From: Nigrospora sphaerica | Taxonomy: Eukaryota > Ascomycota > Sordariomycetes > Amphisphaeriales > Apiosporaceae | Assembly: GCA_018287875.1 (NCBI GenBank) | Contig: JAGVVL010000009.1 | Span: 868,001-932,000 of the forward strand | Length of the DNA: 64,000 nucleotides | Direction of reading: 5' to 3' | In this document: positions 11,601 to 21,730 of the stretch, piece after piece | Layout of the letters: every line of letters starts with the position of its first letter | How positions within the stretch are numbered: the stretch's first letter is position 1 | The notes under the pieces: model-generated | Database searches by the model: none | Told to the model about the DNA's origin: nothing | Seen by the model: only the letters and a program-made list of their open reading frames with translations | Program-made: the position numbers and the translations under genes

Positions 11601-13334
11601 TGCGAACCGAGACCTGCCGTCACACCCTTCAGGGGACGAGTTAATCGGCACTTTGGTGTTCGATGTTGCTTACGCCCGCTCACCTGTTCTTCTATACGAT
11701 CTTCAATGCAGCAACGGCCATTGCTGGCATCCACTCTTTCGATACTGTCAGATTGTTAAAGGGTACCCGATTCCTTCGCGAACCAGAGGACAGGATGGGT
11801 TGGAACTGTCCCTCGAGATGATGGGAGCTCTCGCTTGCGCCAAACGTGTGACCGCGTTCTGCAACACGCTGATCGTCAAGGGCTTTTCCACTCTTCTCTA
11901 CGCAACCTCTGCTTCGGAGGGCTGCATAACTTGGCACTTGGCTTATAACGCTGACGGCTCACCTATAGCCTTCTCGGATGATCGGATCCGCATCGGTGGT
12001 GAGAAGGAAAATGAGCTGGGCATCTTGCATCCTGCGGCTGCTTTCCGGGCTCGGCACATAGTCGGCTGGACTGAGGAGATCGAGAGCCATACCGGTAAGT
12101 TAGGAGAACTCCAGAGGCAACGTGCGCTGGCTGAACATGGGCTGGCAGCAACAATGCCTGTTACCGTATCGGATTTTCCGGCCTGCGCTCGCCTACGGAA
12201 GATATCCACCTTGAGAAGGCACAAATCTCGCTGGGCAAGATCATTGGGGGTGCTGTCACTTTCGCTCGTGGGAACAGAGAAAAAGCGATACACAATCCAA
12301 CGGAAAAAGAAGCGTATTTCAAAAACCTGGACAAGATGATGAACAACTACGTTGTCTTTTATGACACTAGTAGTAGAAGGGCTTGGCTTGTCTACGCCAT
12401 CCAGGCTCTTCTTCACTCTGTTCAAGCATACCTGAGAACCACTGCCCCGCATGGGAGTGCACCTGATCTGAAGATTTCGGGCGAGCTACCCCCCAACAAC
12501 ATTGACGCGCCAACGGCCCTTCGCATTCTCAAAGACCATGGAAACATGCGAATCGATGTCGGCCAGTCAGGGGAGCACACTAGAAGAGAAGACCCCAGCA
12601 CGGTGAAAGACGAAGACACCTGCCGCCTTCGGGGCATTGTCGTGGACAGACTGGAGAAAATGGAATTGATGCTCAGTCTCGTATCAGACAGAAGGTCCGA
12701 GACCAGTGTTGGATACCGCATCCGACTATCACCGTCCAATAACCTCGTTGGCTACGACTTCATGCAGGTCGTTGAAGAGAGCATCCACGCCAACCCTCGA
12801 ACGACCGAGCTTCAAGCCGAGGGTCGGGGGTGGGGCGAGTTCGTCCGGTGGATCGGTGCGCCGGTACTTTTCGGGGAGGCCTTTGGCAGTCTGCTGGAGC
12901 CGACTCAAGGCCGAGAGCATAGTCCGTGTACACACTGCCACTGGAACTGCGACGCCCCGGAGGGCCGCGATATCCTCTCCGTGTCCACTTCCGTTCTGGA
13001 ACACCTGACCGAGCGCCGGGGAAAGAAATTGGGAACGACCTGGCGCCTTGCCGAGGACTTTTACCTGGAAATGTCAGAGAGCATCTTCTCTGACTGCCAG
13101 CCAAGCTCCCGCGGCAGCAGTCATGAGTCCAGAATCCGGAAGATGAAGAAGGGGCACCACACGGACGAATCGGACCAGATGTCGAAACCATCCCAGAGAC
13201 TGCGCGATGTTTTCCGTCGCTCTCAAGAAACAACACAGAACGATAACCTACACCTCCAAGGGCAAACACACAAACCGCTCGCTGGGGTCCTGATCGGAAC
13301 TCCGCGGAACGTACTAAGGAAAGAGAAATCGTAG
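8679..13334 (+). CDS. HET-domain / ankyrin protein with conserved fungal C-terminal module (multi-exon, one suspect junction)
   Basis: Exons that join in frame are 8679-10088, 10155-10196, 10244-10312, 10360-10628, 10695-11347 and 11411-12094. The last exon runs from about 12150 to 13334. The product is about 1,430 residues. The N-terminus is a HET (heterokaryon incompatibility) domain, with NYEAVSYVCD, LWIHAICID and HQVQMIPQIYRSAERVVCWL, so the usual SYxWG and LWIDAICINQ cores are altered. Two ankyrin-like units follow (GHSAIVRLLLE, GQQEIVQMLLN). The C-terminal half carries a module common in large fungal proteins (FGLAEIAQQVFWL, CWHPLFRYCQIVKGYPIP, SSRRAWLVYAIQALLHSV). The TGA at 11398 lies inside a good 63-nt intron (GTAAAC, CTGAC, CAAG). 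After 12094 the strong GTAAGT donor has no acceptor that restores the downstream frame. The natural CAG at 12148 leaves it shifted, so the gene may be mutated or non-canonically spliced. The role is presumably allorecognition or cell-death signalling, by family only. Confidence 0.65.
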
Positions 13335-13364
13335 CATTCCGTCACCGATGGCCTGGTGAACCAG

Positions 13365-14084
13365 GGTAGCCAGGGGTCCTTGTCACGGATGCCAGGAAAC
13401 CCGCAGCAAGCGCAGCATCTCTCGTGGCATAGTGGCTTGGTAGCATCCCGTGCTGAAGCGCAAGCGACAGACGGCGGGCTCATCAGCGGCACAACTAATG
13501 ACAGCGATGGTCCGCCGCCACCCATTGATTCCACCAACCGCACGGGTGACTCAGATAATCACTCTGATGGAAGCAGTGGAGGAGCTGGCGGCGGAATATT
13601 GGCAGCAGTCGAAGGCGGCACGCCTCTTGCCGCTGACGACACCATGACGGGAGATGCTCGGCGGATACCGGCACCACGGGGAAGCAGCATGGACGAAGGC
13701 GCGAGTGCGAGTGAGCCGAACGGTGGCCGAGGTACCAACGGTGGCCAAGGTACCAACGGTGGCCAAGGTACCGACAGGGCCCACGAGACGGCTTCACAAG
13801 GGCTGGGACGACCTAGTTCAGAAGAAGCGCAGGGACGAGGTCGCCACCAAAACCACGGCCGGGCTCAGCGCATTCTGGTCGTCCACCCTCGCGTCCGACG
13901 CCGTCCAGCCCGCGCCCCTGCAGCTCGGCCTGTAAGGCAGGGTAAAGCACGAAGAGGCGAAGACGAGACGAAGACTCTGATCGTTGCTCGAGGATGGCTG
14001 ATGTTGGGGATAGTGGTTTTGACTTTCTTGGTGTCTCTGCTTTTGGTTCTGCTATTTCTCTTATGGCTTCGTGTTCCATCTTAA
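13365..14084 (+). other. Open frame, possible 3' extension of the HET gene ending in a membrane helix
   Basis: This is the same frame as the last HET-gene exon, separated from it by a TAG at 13332-13334. A 54-nt segment (13311-13364, starting GTACTA and ending CCAG) could be an intron that removes the stop and keeps the frame. The frame has no ATG until 13389, so it is not an obvious independent gene. It encodes low-complexity Gly/Ser/Pro/Asp sequence, a short Asn-Gly-Gly repeat, a basic stretch and a final hydrophobic helix (about 25 residues). Another frame in the middle is also open, so the exact path is uncertain. If joined, the HET protein would be tail-anchored in a membrane. Confidence 0.3.
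13719..13772. repeat. Three 18-bp tandem units
   Basis: Units start at 13719, 13737 and 13755 with the pattern AACGGTGGCCAAGGTACC. The first differs by one base. In the HET-gene frame they encode N-G-G-Q-G-T. The period is a multiple of three. Confidence 0.85.
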
Positions 14085-15088
14085 TTTTCAGAGGTCGGAA
14101 ATTCAAGTCGCTCATGGGGTCCTTGCTTTTCCCTGCTGATGGGCGGTAATGAGTCGTCACTCACCCTTTTCCGATACTAACGCTTGTACGGCCGTGTCAA
14201 GGCTGACCATAAGGGAAAGTGAGTGCATTTCGCTGTACTATCTAATCCTACCGTGACATCTTCTTGCGGGTAAACATGTGACATATTGCTCTCAGAAAAG
14301 ACGGAATAGTAGGAGGCCATCTATCCTTCTCTGAAGCTGCGGGTCATAGTCGTGGTCGAGGTGCTTGGGCAACTGGTGCTAGCGGCCCTGATGTCGGTGG
14401 TGCTGTTAGAAGTGGTCCGTTTGGGTGAGCTTTACAAACTTACTTTTTATGTTGCCAGCTTCAGGAAGTAATGTGTACCTTCACAAAAAAAGTATTTCCA
14501 CTAACGCCAGGTCCTGTTGAGTATCTAGTTCACCTTATGGGACGTTTCATTAGTGAGAGTTTGCCCCCTCGCCCGGCTGGAAGACGTGACGAGATGGTTT
14601 CCGCATGACGTAAGCCCTACGGGAGCAGGTGAGAGGATTGGAAGGCTCCTTTGGGAATGTAGAAAAAGGCCTTATTTTTCGATCTTGATCTTATTTCTCG
14701 GGTACGTTTTCTTACTGTCCGCCTATTATTTGAAGTGTCCAGGGTTACCAGGTACTCATGTTCAGTCTGCTCCTTGGGTTGAGCCGCAGAGTGACTAGAA
14801 ACCGATGAAGCTAGCTTGACTACGAGAGGAGAAGCGGACAGGGCGCACGATCCGGTTGACAGTGGAAACGGAGCCAATATCAATATAGATTTACATACGC
14901 ACGCCTTTTGTGCCATTCCTGATATACTTACTACCAGGGCTTTGTGTCTCACTCGACATAAGTCTCGAGCTGCCCGCCTGTGCTAAAACACCCCGCCCAA
15001 AGTTCCGTAATATGCCCACCTGAGCGACTCGGGTCCAACATTCCAACCTCAGCCTCCCGAGCCCCTTGGATCTGCGCTTCAACCCCAA
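14085..15088. other. Intergenic, no supported gene
   Basis: This is the interval between the convergent ends of the HET locus and the MFS gene. Frames are short and lack motifs. Nothing recognisable was found. Confidence 0.5.
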
Positions 15089-16840
15089 TCAGACGCTGTT
15101 CTCGGCCGACTTCCCTAGGCGGACTCGGAAGTACCACAGCAGCAGCGGAACGGGCAGGCCCAGAACGAGGGTGCCGAGAGCCATAGAAGAGTTGGCCCAG
15201 CCGTAACCGAGGGCGGCGTACATGGAGGGGGCGGCGAGGGGGAAGAGGAAAGCCGTCATGCTGCGCAGGAACTGCAGGGCCGAGAGAGCGCTCCCCGTGT
15301 GGTCGGCGTAGGCGTCCATAACGTAGGCTTGCAGGGCCATGCCGCCGAGCTGCTGGCCCATCATAGCCACAAACATGCCAGCGTCGACAAAGGCCCAGTG
15401 GACGCGCAACTGTGCCGCCCAGCCGTACGTCGCGAGGCCCACGGCTGCCACTATTGCGCCCGGTGCCAGCAGCGGGAGACGGTACTCAGGCCGGTGCTGG
15501 CCATCGGGCGACCGCGCCACCATGTACCGGTACAATCGGTCCATCAGAGCCCCTCCAACCTGGGAACCTGCCAGCTCTCCGGAGGCGCAGGCAATATAGT
15601 GCAGGCCGCTAAGGGCAACGGAGATGCCGTAATGCGACTCCCAGAGGTTGGCGTACGTTGCCAGTAGGATGTAGAGGACACCGTACTGGAAGCCGGCGAG
15701 GACGGACGAGATCTGGATGATAGGGTGCAAGGCGAGTAGTCGTATTGGGCGGCTCAGGGCGTACACGATCTCGTGCGTGACCGATTTAGTGCGGTCGAGG
15801 CGTTCCTCGAGGGTCTGGAAGCGATCATCGCCCGTCTCAGCGCGCAGGCGGGCGGCAAGGCGCTGGAGGACGACGGGCGCAAACGTCTCCTGGAATGTGA
15901 GGTAGCAGTACAGTGACTGAACGGCTTGGAAGATCGACGTGCCCCAGAACATCCAGCGCCAGCCGACGTACATGGTGGCGAAGCCGCCGGCGATGGGGCC
16001 CACGGCAGCCGCGAGCAGTGGGATCGTGAGGTACCAGCCCAAGGACTTGCCGCGCTGCTCCGGCCGCCATATGTCACCAAGAACGGCCCCAGCTAGGGAG
16101 TAGATGGCACTGGCGCCAAAGCCGGCAAGGAAGCGAGACGCGATAAGCAACTCTTTTGATGTCGCGAAGCCGCACGCCAGGTTCCAGACCAAAAACCACA
16201 GGTTCGACAGGTGCAAAACACGCTCCCTGCCATAGACTTCGGTCAGGGGTCCAATGCACAGGGGCCCAAAGGCCGAAGCCAGCATGTAGACCGACAGGGC
16301 CATGACAGATTCGGTCGCGTTCATGTGTAGCTCGGTAGCGATAGCAGACAGAGCCGGGGCAATCAGAGTGGAGACGAGGATGCGTGTGAAGCCGCTGGCC
16401 GAGAGGACATTTGTCAAGGACCATTTCTCGCTGACGGGCCAATCTAGCGGGTTGCGCGCATCGAAGTCTTTCCGGAAGGCGACTATGAAGTCGAGGGATT
16501 TGCCGGTTTCACGCAGCGTAGCAACCGAGTATTCCGCATCGTCTCCGCCGGATGCCGTGGAGTCCGTCTCTGAGGACGCGAAGGCATCATATTCGACCAC
16601 ATCCCCATGGTTGTGGAACGCGGCTTCACGCGCTGTCTCCCGGGCAAATTTGATGTTGCTGGCGCCGTTGCCCCTGAAATTCGATGATAGCTGGCCCGAT
16701 GACGAGCTGCATTGGCGCGAAAGCCGTTCGCGGTATATCCGGGCACATATTTCAGCGTCCAGACTTGCGGCGTGTTCCGTCGTTGACGATGTCGTTTCGC
16801 CTGACGCTTTCGACGTCGTCGGTCCGTCGTTGTTCGGCAT
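15089..16840 (-). CDS. Major facilitator superfamily exporter (DHA1-like)
   Basis: This is an intronless gene of 583 residues. The first true ATG is at 16840 (MPNNDG); further upstream the frame has only a TTG. A long hydrophilic N-terminus of about 125 residues ends in the typical fungal DHA1 entry motif NPLDWPVSEKW, followed by twelve predicted membrane helices. The loop after helix 2 carries a motif-A variant (GPLTEVYGRERV). A GFGASAIYSLAGAVLGDIW segment with GP-rich helix 5 (GPIAGGFATMYVGWRWMFW) matches the drug:H+ antiporter type. The central cytosolic loop contains two arginine-rich stretches. The family exports drugs, polyamines or other small molecules across the plasma membrane. The substrate cannot be read from sequence, and no biosynthetic cluster surrounds it. 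Confidence 0.85.
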   Translation of the reverse strand: MPNNDGPTTSKASGETTSSTTEHAASLDAEICARIYRERLSRQCSSSSGQLSSNFRGNGASNIKFARETAREAAFHNHGDVVEYDAFASSETDSTASGGDDAEYSVATLRETGKSLDFIVAFRKDFDARNPLDWPVSEKWSLTNVLSASGFTRILVSTLIAPALSAIATELHMNATESVMALSVYMLASAFGPLCIGPLTEVYGRERVLHLSNLWFLVWNLACGFATSKELLIASRFLAGFGASAIYSLAGAVLGDIWRPEQRGKSLGWYLTIPLLAAAVGPIAGGFATMYVGWRWMFWGTSIFQAVQSLYCYLTFQETFAPVVLQRLAARLRAETGDDRFQTLEERLDRTKSVTHEIVYALSRPIRLLALHPIIQISSVLAGFQYGVLYILLATYANLWESHYGISVALSGLHYIACASGELAGSQVGGALMDRLYRYMVARSPDGQHRPEYRLPLLAPGAIVAAVGLATYGWAAQLRVHWAFVDAGMFVAMMGQQLGGMALQAYVMDAYADHTGSALSALQFLRSMTAFLFPLAAPSMYAALGYGWANSSMALGTLVLGLPVPLLLWYFRVRLGKSAENSV

Positions 16841-19800
16841 GACTGATCTACTCAAGGTTGATCATCGACAGAATCTAGGGGAATGCGGGCGATGCTACAG
16901 CAAGCGTATGGTGGAGAAGCCAACGGGGTCTGTGATGTGACCTGGGGAGAAGGTGAATATTAGATGGCCGACCTTGAACGTGCGACCCACGCGGGCAGCG
17001 CGCCAGACTGGTGAGGGCGGCATAATCTTCGTTAGCTCGCGCCTTCTGGGAGAAGAAACGATTATTTCATGCCAGTGGCCGCCTACCCGTGGTCGGTATT
17101 GCTTCTTGTTTGCACAGCGGCTGCACGTTCGCGGCTGTCTAATTGCTTTGGTCGTCGCGCAGACGCCTCGAGTCGCGGATCAAGGCAGCACGGCCTGAGA
17201 CATAGCGTACACCTCGCAAACGAGGTGCGTTGCGCGCCGCGGACCTCGTCATTCTTGTGCAGCCTCCCGACGTGGGTAGGAAGTACAAGCTTCGAGACAT
17301 AATGTACAGCTGAGGCATATGTGCGTATCGCCAACCACGGGTTGCGACATGCCGAGCCTCGAGGACGGTTCCTTTCTTGCACAAGCACGCGGCATCTGCA
17401 ACTGACAGCAGTGGAAGCTGGTGGCGCAGGGTGTCGTGAGGTGGCAACAGCTAAGATATCGCCCTAGGGGGCGGGATGGGCGGCCTCAGTGGCGAAATGG
17501 CTTTTCATGTACAACATGCTAAGCAATCATGGCCAGTCGTCGACGGCCTACATTGCCATCTAGACAAGCGCTGTCAACCCAGGGGGGGATGCGAACACTA
17601 TGCATTGGTCCTCAGTCCCGACAGCAGCCGAGGAGAGCTCATGTGTCTTAAGTGACGACACACAGAAGTTCGAAGTAGCTGACGAGGTGGCACCAAGCCT
17701 GACATGCTGACGGCCGATTTTTGAGGCTGTGGCAGCAGAACCCGGGCGTGTTATCCTTCAGGTGTGGTACAGCCTCCTAAACGTCGACGGAGAGATGCGA
17801 TGGACGACACAGTGGGTGCGCGGAGGTGATGGACCATAAGCGAGGGCGTCTGCTGTGGCCAAGCCCAAAGAAAGCATCTCGGCCATCCTTGGCTGGGAAT
17901 GACTGGCTGGTCAGCACTATCGCAGGCTCGGGGAAGCCACAATGGAATTTACCGTTTCTCGTTGAAATCCCGTCAGGGCGCTGATCTCCTACGGTAGGGA
18001 CACCACACGAACCTCAACAATCCCGCCAGCGGTCGCACAGCGCCGGCGCCCCCGTGTTCTCTTAATCAACTCGGGCGGGAGCTGTGTCGTCATGGAATTC
18101 GTCACAGGCAGGCTCGTACGTGAAGAGGGGAGCCCCCGGAACGGGGGGCGCTCGTATATGATGAAGGCGGCGTGGGTGAGCCGGCCCCCGGCCGTGTGTC
18201 CGTTTTTCGGCATTTGAGAGAGGTTGTCGTAAACGGGGGAGTCGGGAGGTCTTGGAGTGACCGTCGTTGGCTCTCACTGCACCTGCCCCCACGCGGGGAG
18301 GCCATTCGCCGCATCCGATGCGGCCCTCTGCAGCCAACCAGTCATCCTTGGATGTGCTTAGCCGATGGCCCTTGCAGTACCGGCAGCCGAAACATGATAG
18401 GTTGTTTATTGTGTTTTGTGGTGGCCTTCCAAGCATCAAGTGGTGGCCCCGATGGAAGGCCATCGCTTGTTTCGGGTGCGGGTGCTCCCATGTCCCTCGT
18501 TTGGGGAGGCTCCAGCAGCTCTCGCTCCTCGCGTTGTAATCTATGAGAACAATTCGCCCATGTATGGTTGGGAAGGGTGTGCATTCCTAGCCCTACCGGA
18601 AAACTCGACTCCGATGGATCTCCAATGTTGCAATGTCACATTTCACCCCTGCCGGATATGCATTGCATCTTCACACACGCACTCTCTCTCTCTTTCTTGC
18701 CTAAAGACTGACCGTCGGCGTTGCATCGCTGTGCGCAGAGCGCGTTGACAGGCACATAGGCACATAGGTAGATCAGTACCTGTTGTAAGTTGCGCCTATC
18801 GGTGTGTATTGAGGAAGCCCATTGCAACAGACAACATACGGCGTCTGAGCAGTTGGTGTTGAACCAGGGCGAATGCTGGATGACTGCTAAGTCATCTCGC
18901 GAAAAAAGAAGCAAGCTCTTGGCATGGTGATCCAGAGGTTGCAACCAGCACGCGGTGGATAATGTGTTCACCATCGTCTCAAACAGGTTTCGTCGCCGCG
19001 CAAACCAACTGCTTGCCCAAGGGTGCATACATGCCCGAGGACAATTCTTGCTGCTTGCTCTCAATTGAAGTGAAATTATCCCCCGCGCGCGCCGTTGGAG
19101 CACGGTCGCTTCGCAGCGCGGGGCTTCGGGTAAACGTTGTACAATCACTGGATGGGTACTCCGTACTTACCTTATCTACAACTACTTCGTACATGTAATA
19201 GTAACATCGTATCCATCCGCTATACCATCCATCCCCGCATATTAAGCAGCCCGTCTCGCTCTCGCCCCATCGGCCCTCTAACTGGATCCATTTCCGACCT
19301 GCCGGATCGTGGATGGGGGATATGCAATGCAGTCGCATCCTGGCTCATAGGGTGCGTAGGGGAAGGAGGAAGGGACTTCGTGAGCGCTTGCCTTAACGGG
19401 ATTGACTGTAACCCTCACCACACCCTAGGTTTTGTTCCTGCCTATGGGAGATAAATACTCCGGCCTACAGCTGCAGCCGCCGCGCTTGGCTGCAAAGGCA
19501 GAGAGGCCACTGCAACTCTGCGTCGAGACTCCTCCCTCACGTACGAGGACCACCATTTACTTGTAGTTGAAGACTTCTTTACGTACTTAGGTACTTAATT
19601 GGGTAATTACTTTACCTAAGGCCTGCCACCGTCTCATCCTCGTGCAACAGCAGCGTTAATAGTCGTGAGGTCCACCGGCGCCGCAAAACAAGCAGGACCT
19701 CAAACGAAAAGCATCCGACTTCCATCCATGGGCCCACGCCGGAGTGATTGACGTACTGGCTATTGGCTGTTTCTTGAGCGTGCTGTTGTCCCTCTGCTTG

Positions 19801-21730
19801 TCACCACTCCCTGCGTGTGAGCGGTTGGAACGGCTGTTTCTTTGCCTAGGGCCCTCCCCATTGTATTTCATTTCCCTTTATCTCGCCTCTCATTCGTGGA
19901 ACATGGCTCTTCGGGGAGTTCGGGAATTGGCCTCGACAAATCCTGCTTGTTCCCATATCAACCAATACCGGCCCGAGGTCAGCACGAGAAGGCTGGCTCG
20001 TTTGTGAGTCCGCCTCGGCGTTGCTTTTTCCCTTGGGTAGTTCGCGGCGCTCCACGCTTGCTTGTTTCCGCGCGCTCTCTCCTCATCAAATCATGCGCCT
20101 CTTGCCCCAACTCGGCCAACGCCTGGGCCAAAGTACCTAGGTAAAGGATGCAGTCGTTCTATGCCCGTTGGCCCTGCAACAGATGTACCGTGTCCAGGAG
20201 TCAGGATTGCGTACCTCGGGTCCAGAACTGGCCGAATTCCTTCCTTTTCGAGTCTTACCAGCAACGGCTAACGCTCCGTGGGGAGCATCCCATGGTATCC
20301 ACTTTGCCCAGGGCCGGCGAGCCGGGGGTCGTGATAGTGATAGACGACCCATTGTCTCATTGGCCAATGGTCCGCGCTGCACCGGGGGCAGGACGCGACG
20401 GGCACCCAATCCGAGACGGCCGACGAGAAACAACAGCTTCCAAGCATCAACATCAGCCCATGGCCACCCTTTGAATGAGTGGGCGATCTTATCTCCTCCC
20501 GAACCGACTCCAGCCGTGGCACCTACCTGCATAGGCTAACCAACCGCGCCGGGGTATCCTCCATTTTGCGTCCCATCCCATCGTCGTAACCCCTTCGCCG
20601 ACTGGTGGGTGCCTGCCGGTCCAGCCCATTGCTCTTTCGCCTATGGCCAAGCCATCACAGCCCATCCAGTCGCACATGGATTCTCACCCGAGTGGGTATT
20701 GACGTCGACCAGGGTGCCGCAATGGTCCCGCTGACCCGTCGCCGTACCGTCGGTTTGGCCAGCCATGGGCTTCACGCCAGCCCTAAGAATGAGGTCAAGG
20801 AACTACTTCCTTACGCTACTGCCATGCACGCGCGACGGTGACAGCAATGTCTTTCTCTTTTCCCGTTCTTCCCATCCTGCGACCAACTCTTTGAGTTAAC
20901 CCTCTCTCATCACACGCGGTGGTGGTTTGGCTGTTGCGACAGCTCAAGTTTTGGGCGGCGGGACAGCGCGTCGCTGTCAGCCCACCCGGGTTAAAGAGAA
21001 CAGAAAAGCAACGACAGCCACCGACGGCACTACACTGTGCAACGCCCGAAGAAGCAATTCCCAGCCCCAAGTCCAGGCGAAATAAGGGAAAGGGTGCGCG
21101 AAAACTCACCTGCAATCTGCCATTTCTTACCGACGAACTCGGCAGTCGCGGCTTTGGCGGAGAGTGCGGCCCACTGCAGCCGAGCATCTCGACCGGTTCG
21201 TGGCCTCACTTCTTCACCCGAACTTGTCTGCCTTTGTCCACTCCTCGTCTGCTTGCGGCCTCTGTACAGGCCCGCAGTAGCCAAATACTGCCCGTGACCA
21301 TTGGTACATCAATCGAGGTGAGCGTCATTTTAGCCCTCTTTCTTTCCTTTCGTGGTCTCTGCGCCCTTGTTTTGCTGTTGTGGACGGAAAAGCTTACCAT
21401 GTGCGCGACCTCTTTCTAGTTGACGACCAGTTTGCTCCCTCTGCGGACCAGCATTTCCCTCAAGCCGTGAAGTCGGCCCCATAGTCCCATCACCCGATCT
21501 GCGCATTCTTGCCGGGATCGCGGAGGTGGGGTCGTCGGGTGCCTGCTAGACTTTTTGGGGTCCCCGTCCCCTCCGGGTACCGGGCGGCTGATCTGCGCTG
21601 CACCTGACGGTCGCCGCGCTGCGTCTTTCGTCCTTGGTTCTAGAGTCGCGATTGACCAGATACACTGCGGCGTTAGGGCTCAGGCGACCAGGCCGCACGT
21701 CGCTGCTGGCGCCAAACATCGAACCTCACC
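16841..21730. other. Long gene-free interval (4.9 kb)
   Basis: This is the largest gap in the window. Many short frames on both strands carry no recognisable motif, and no tRNA-like B-box was seen. TACNTAGGTA-type motifs occur near 19583-19620 and at 20133-20144. The last kilobase is pyrimidine-rich and probably holds the promoter and a long leader of the gene starting at 21731. A non-coding RNA or a lineage-specific gene cannot be excluded. Confidence 0.4.

Noticed and set aside
16838..16855. Non-ATG start of the MFS frame at 16855
   Set aside because: The codon is TTG; the first ATG is at 16840.
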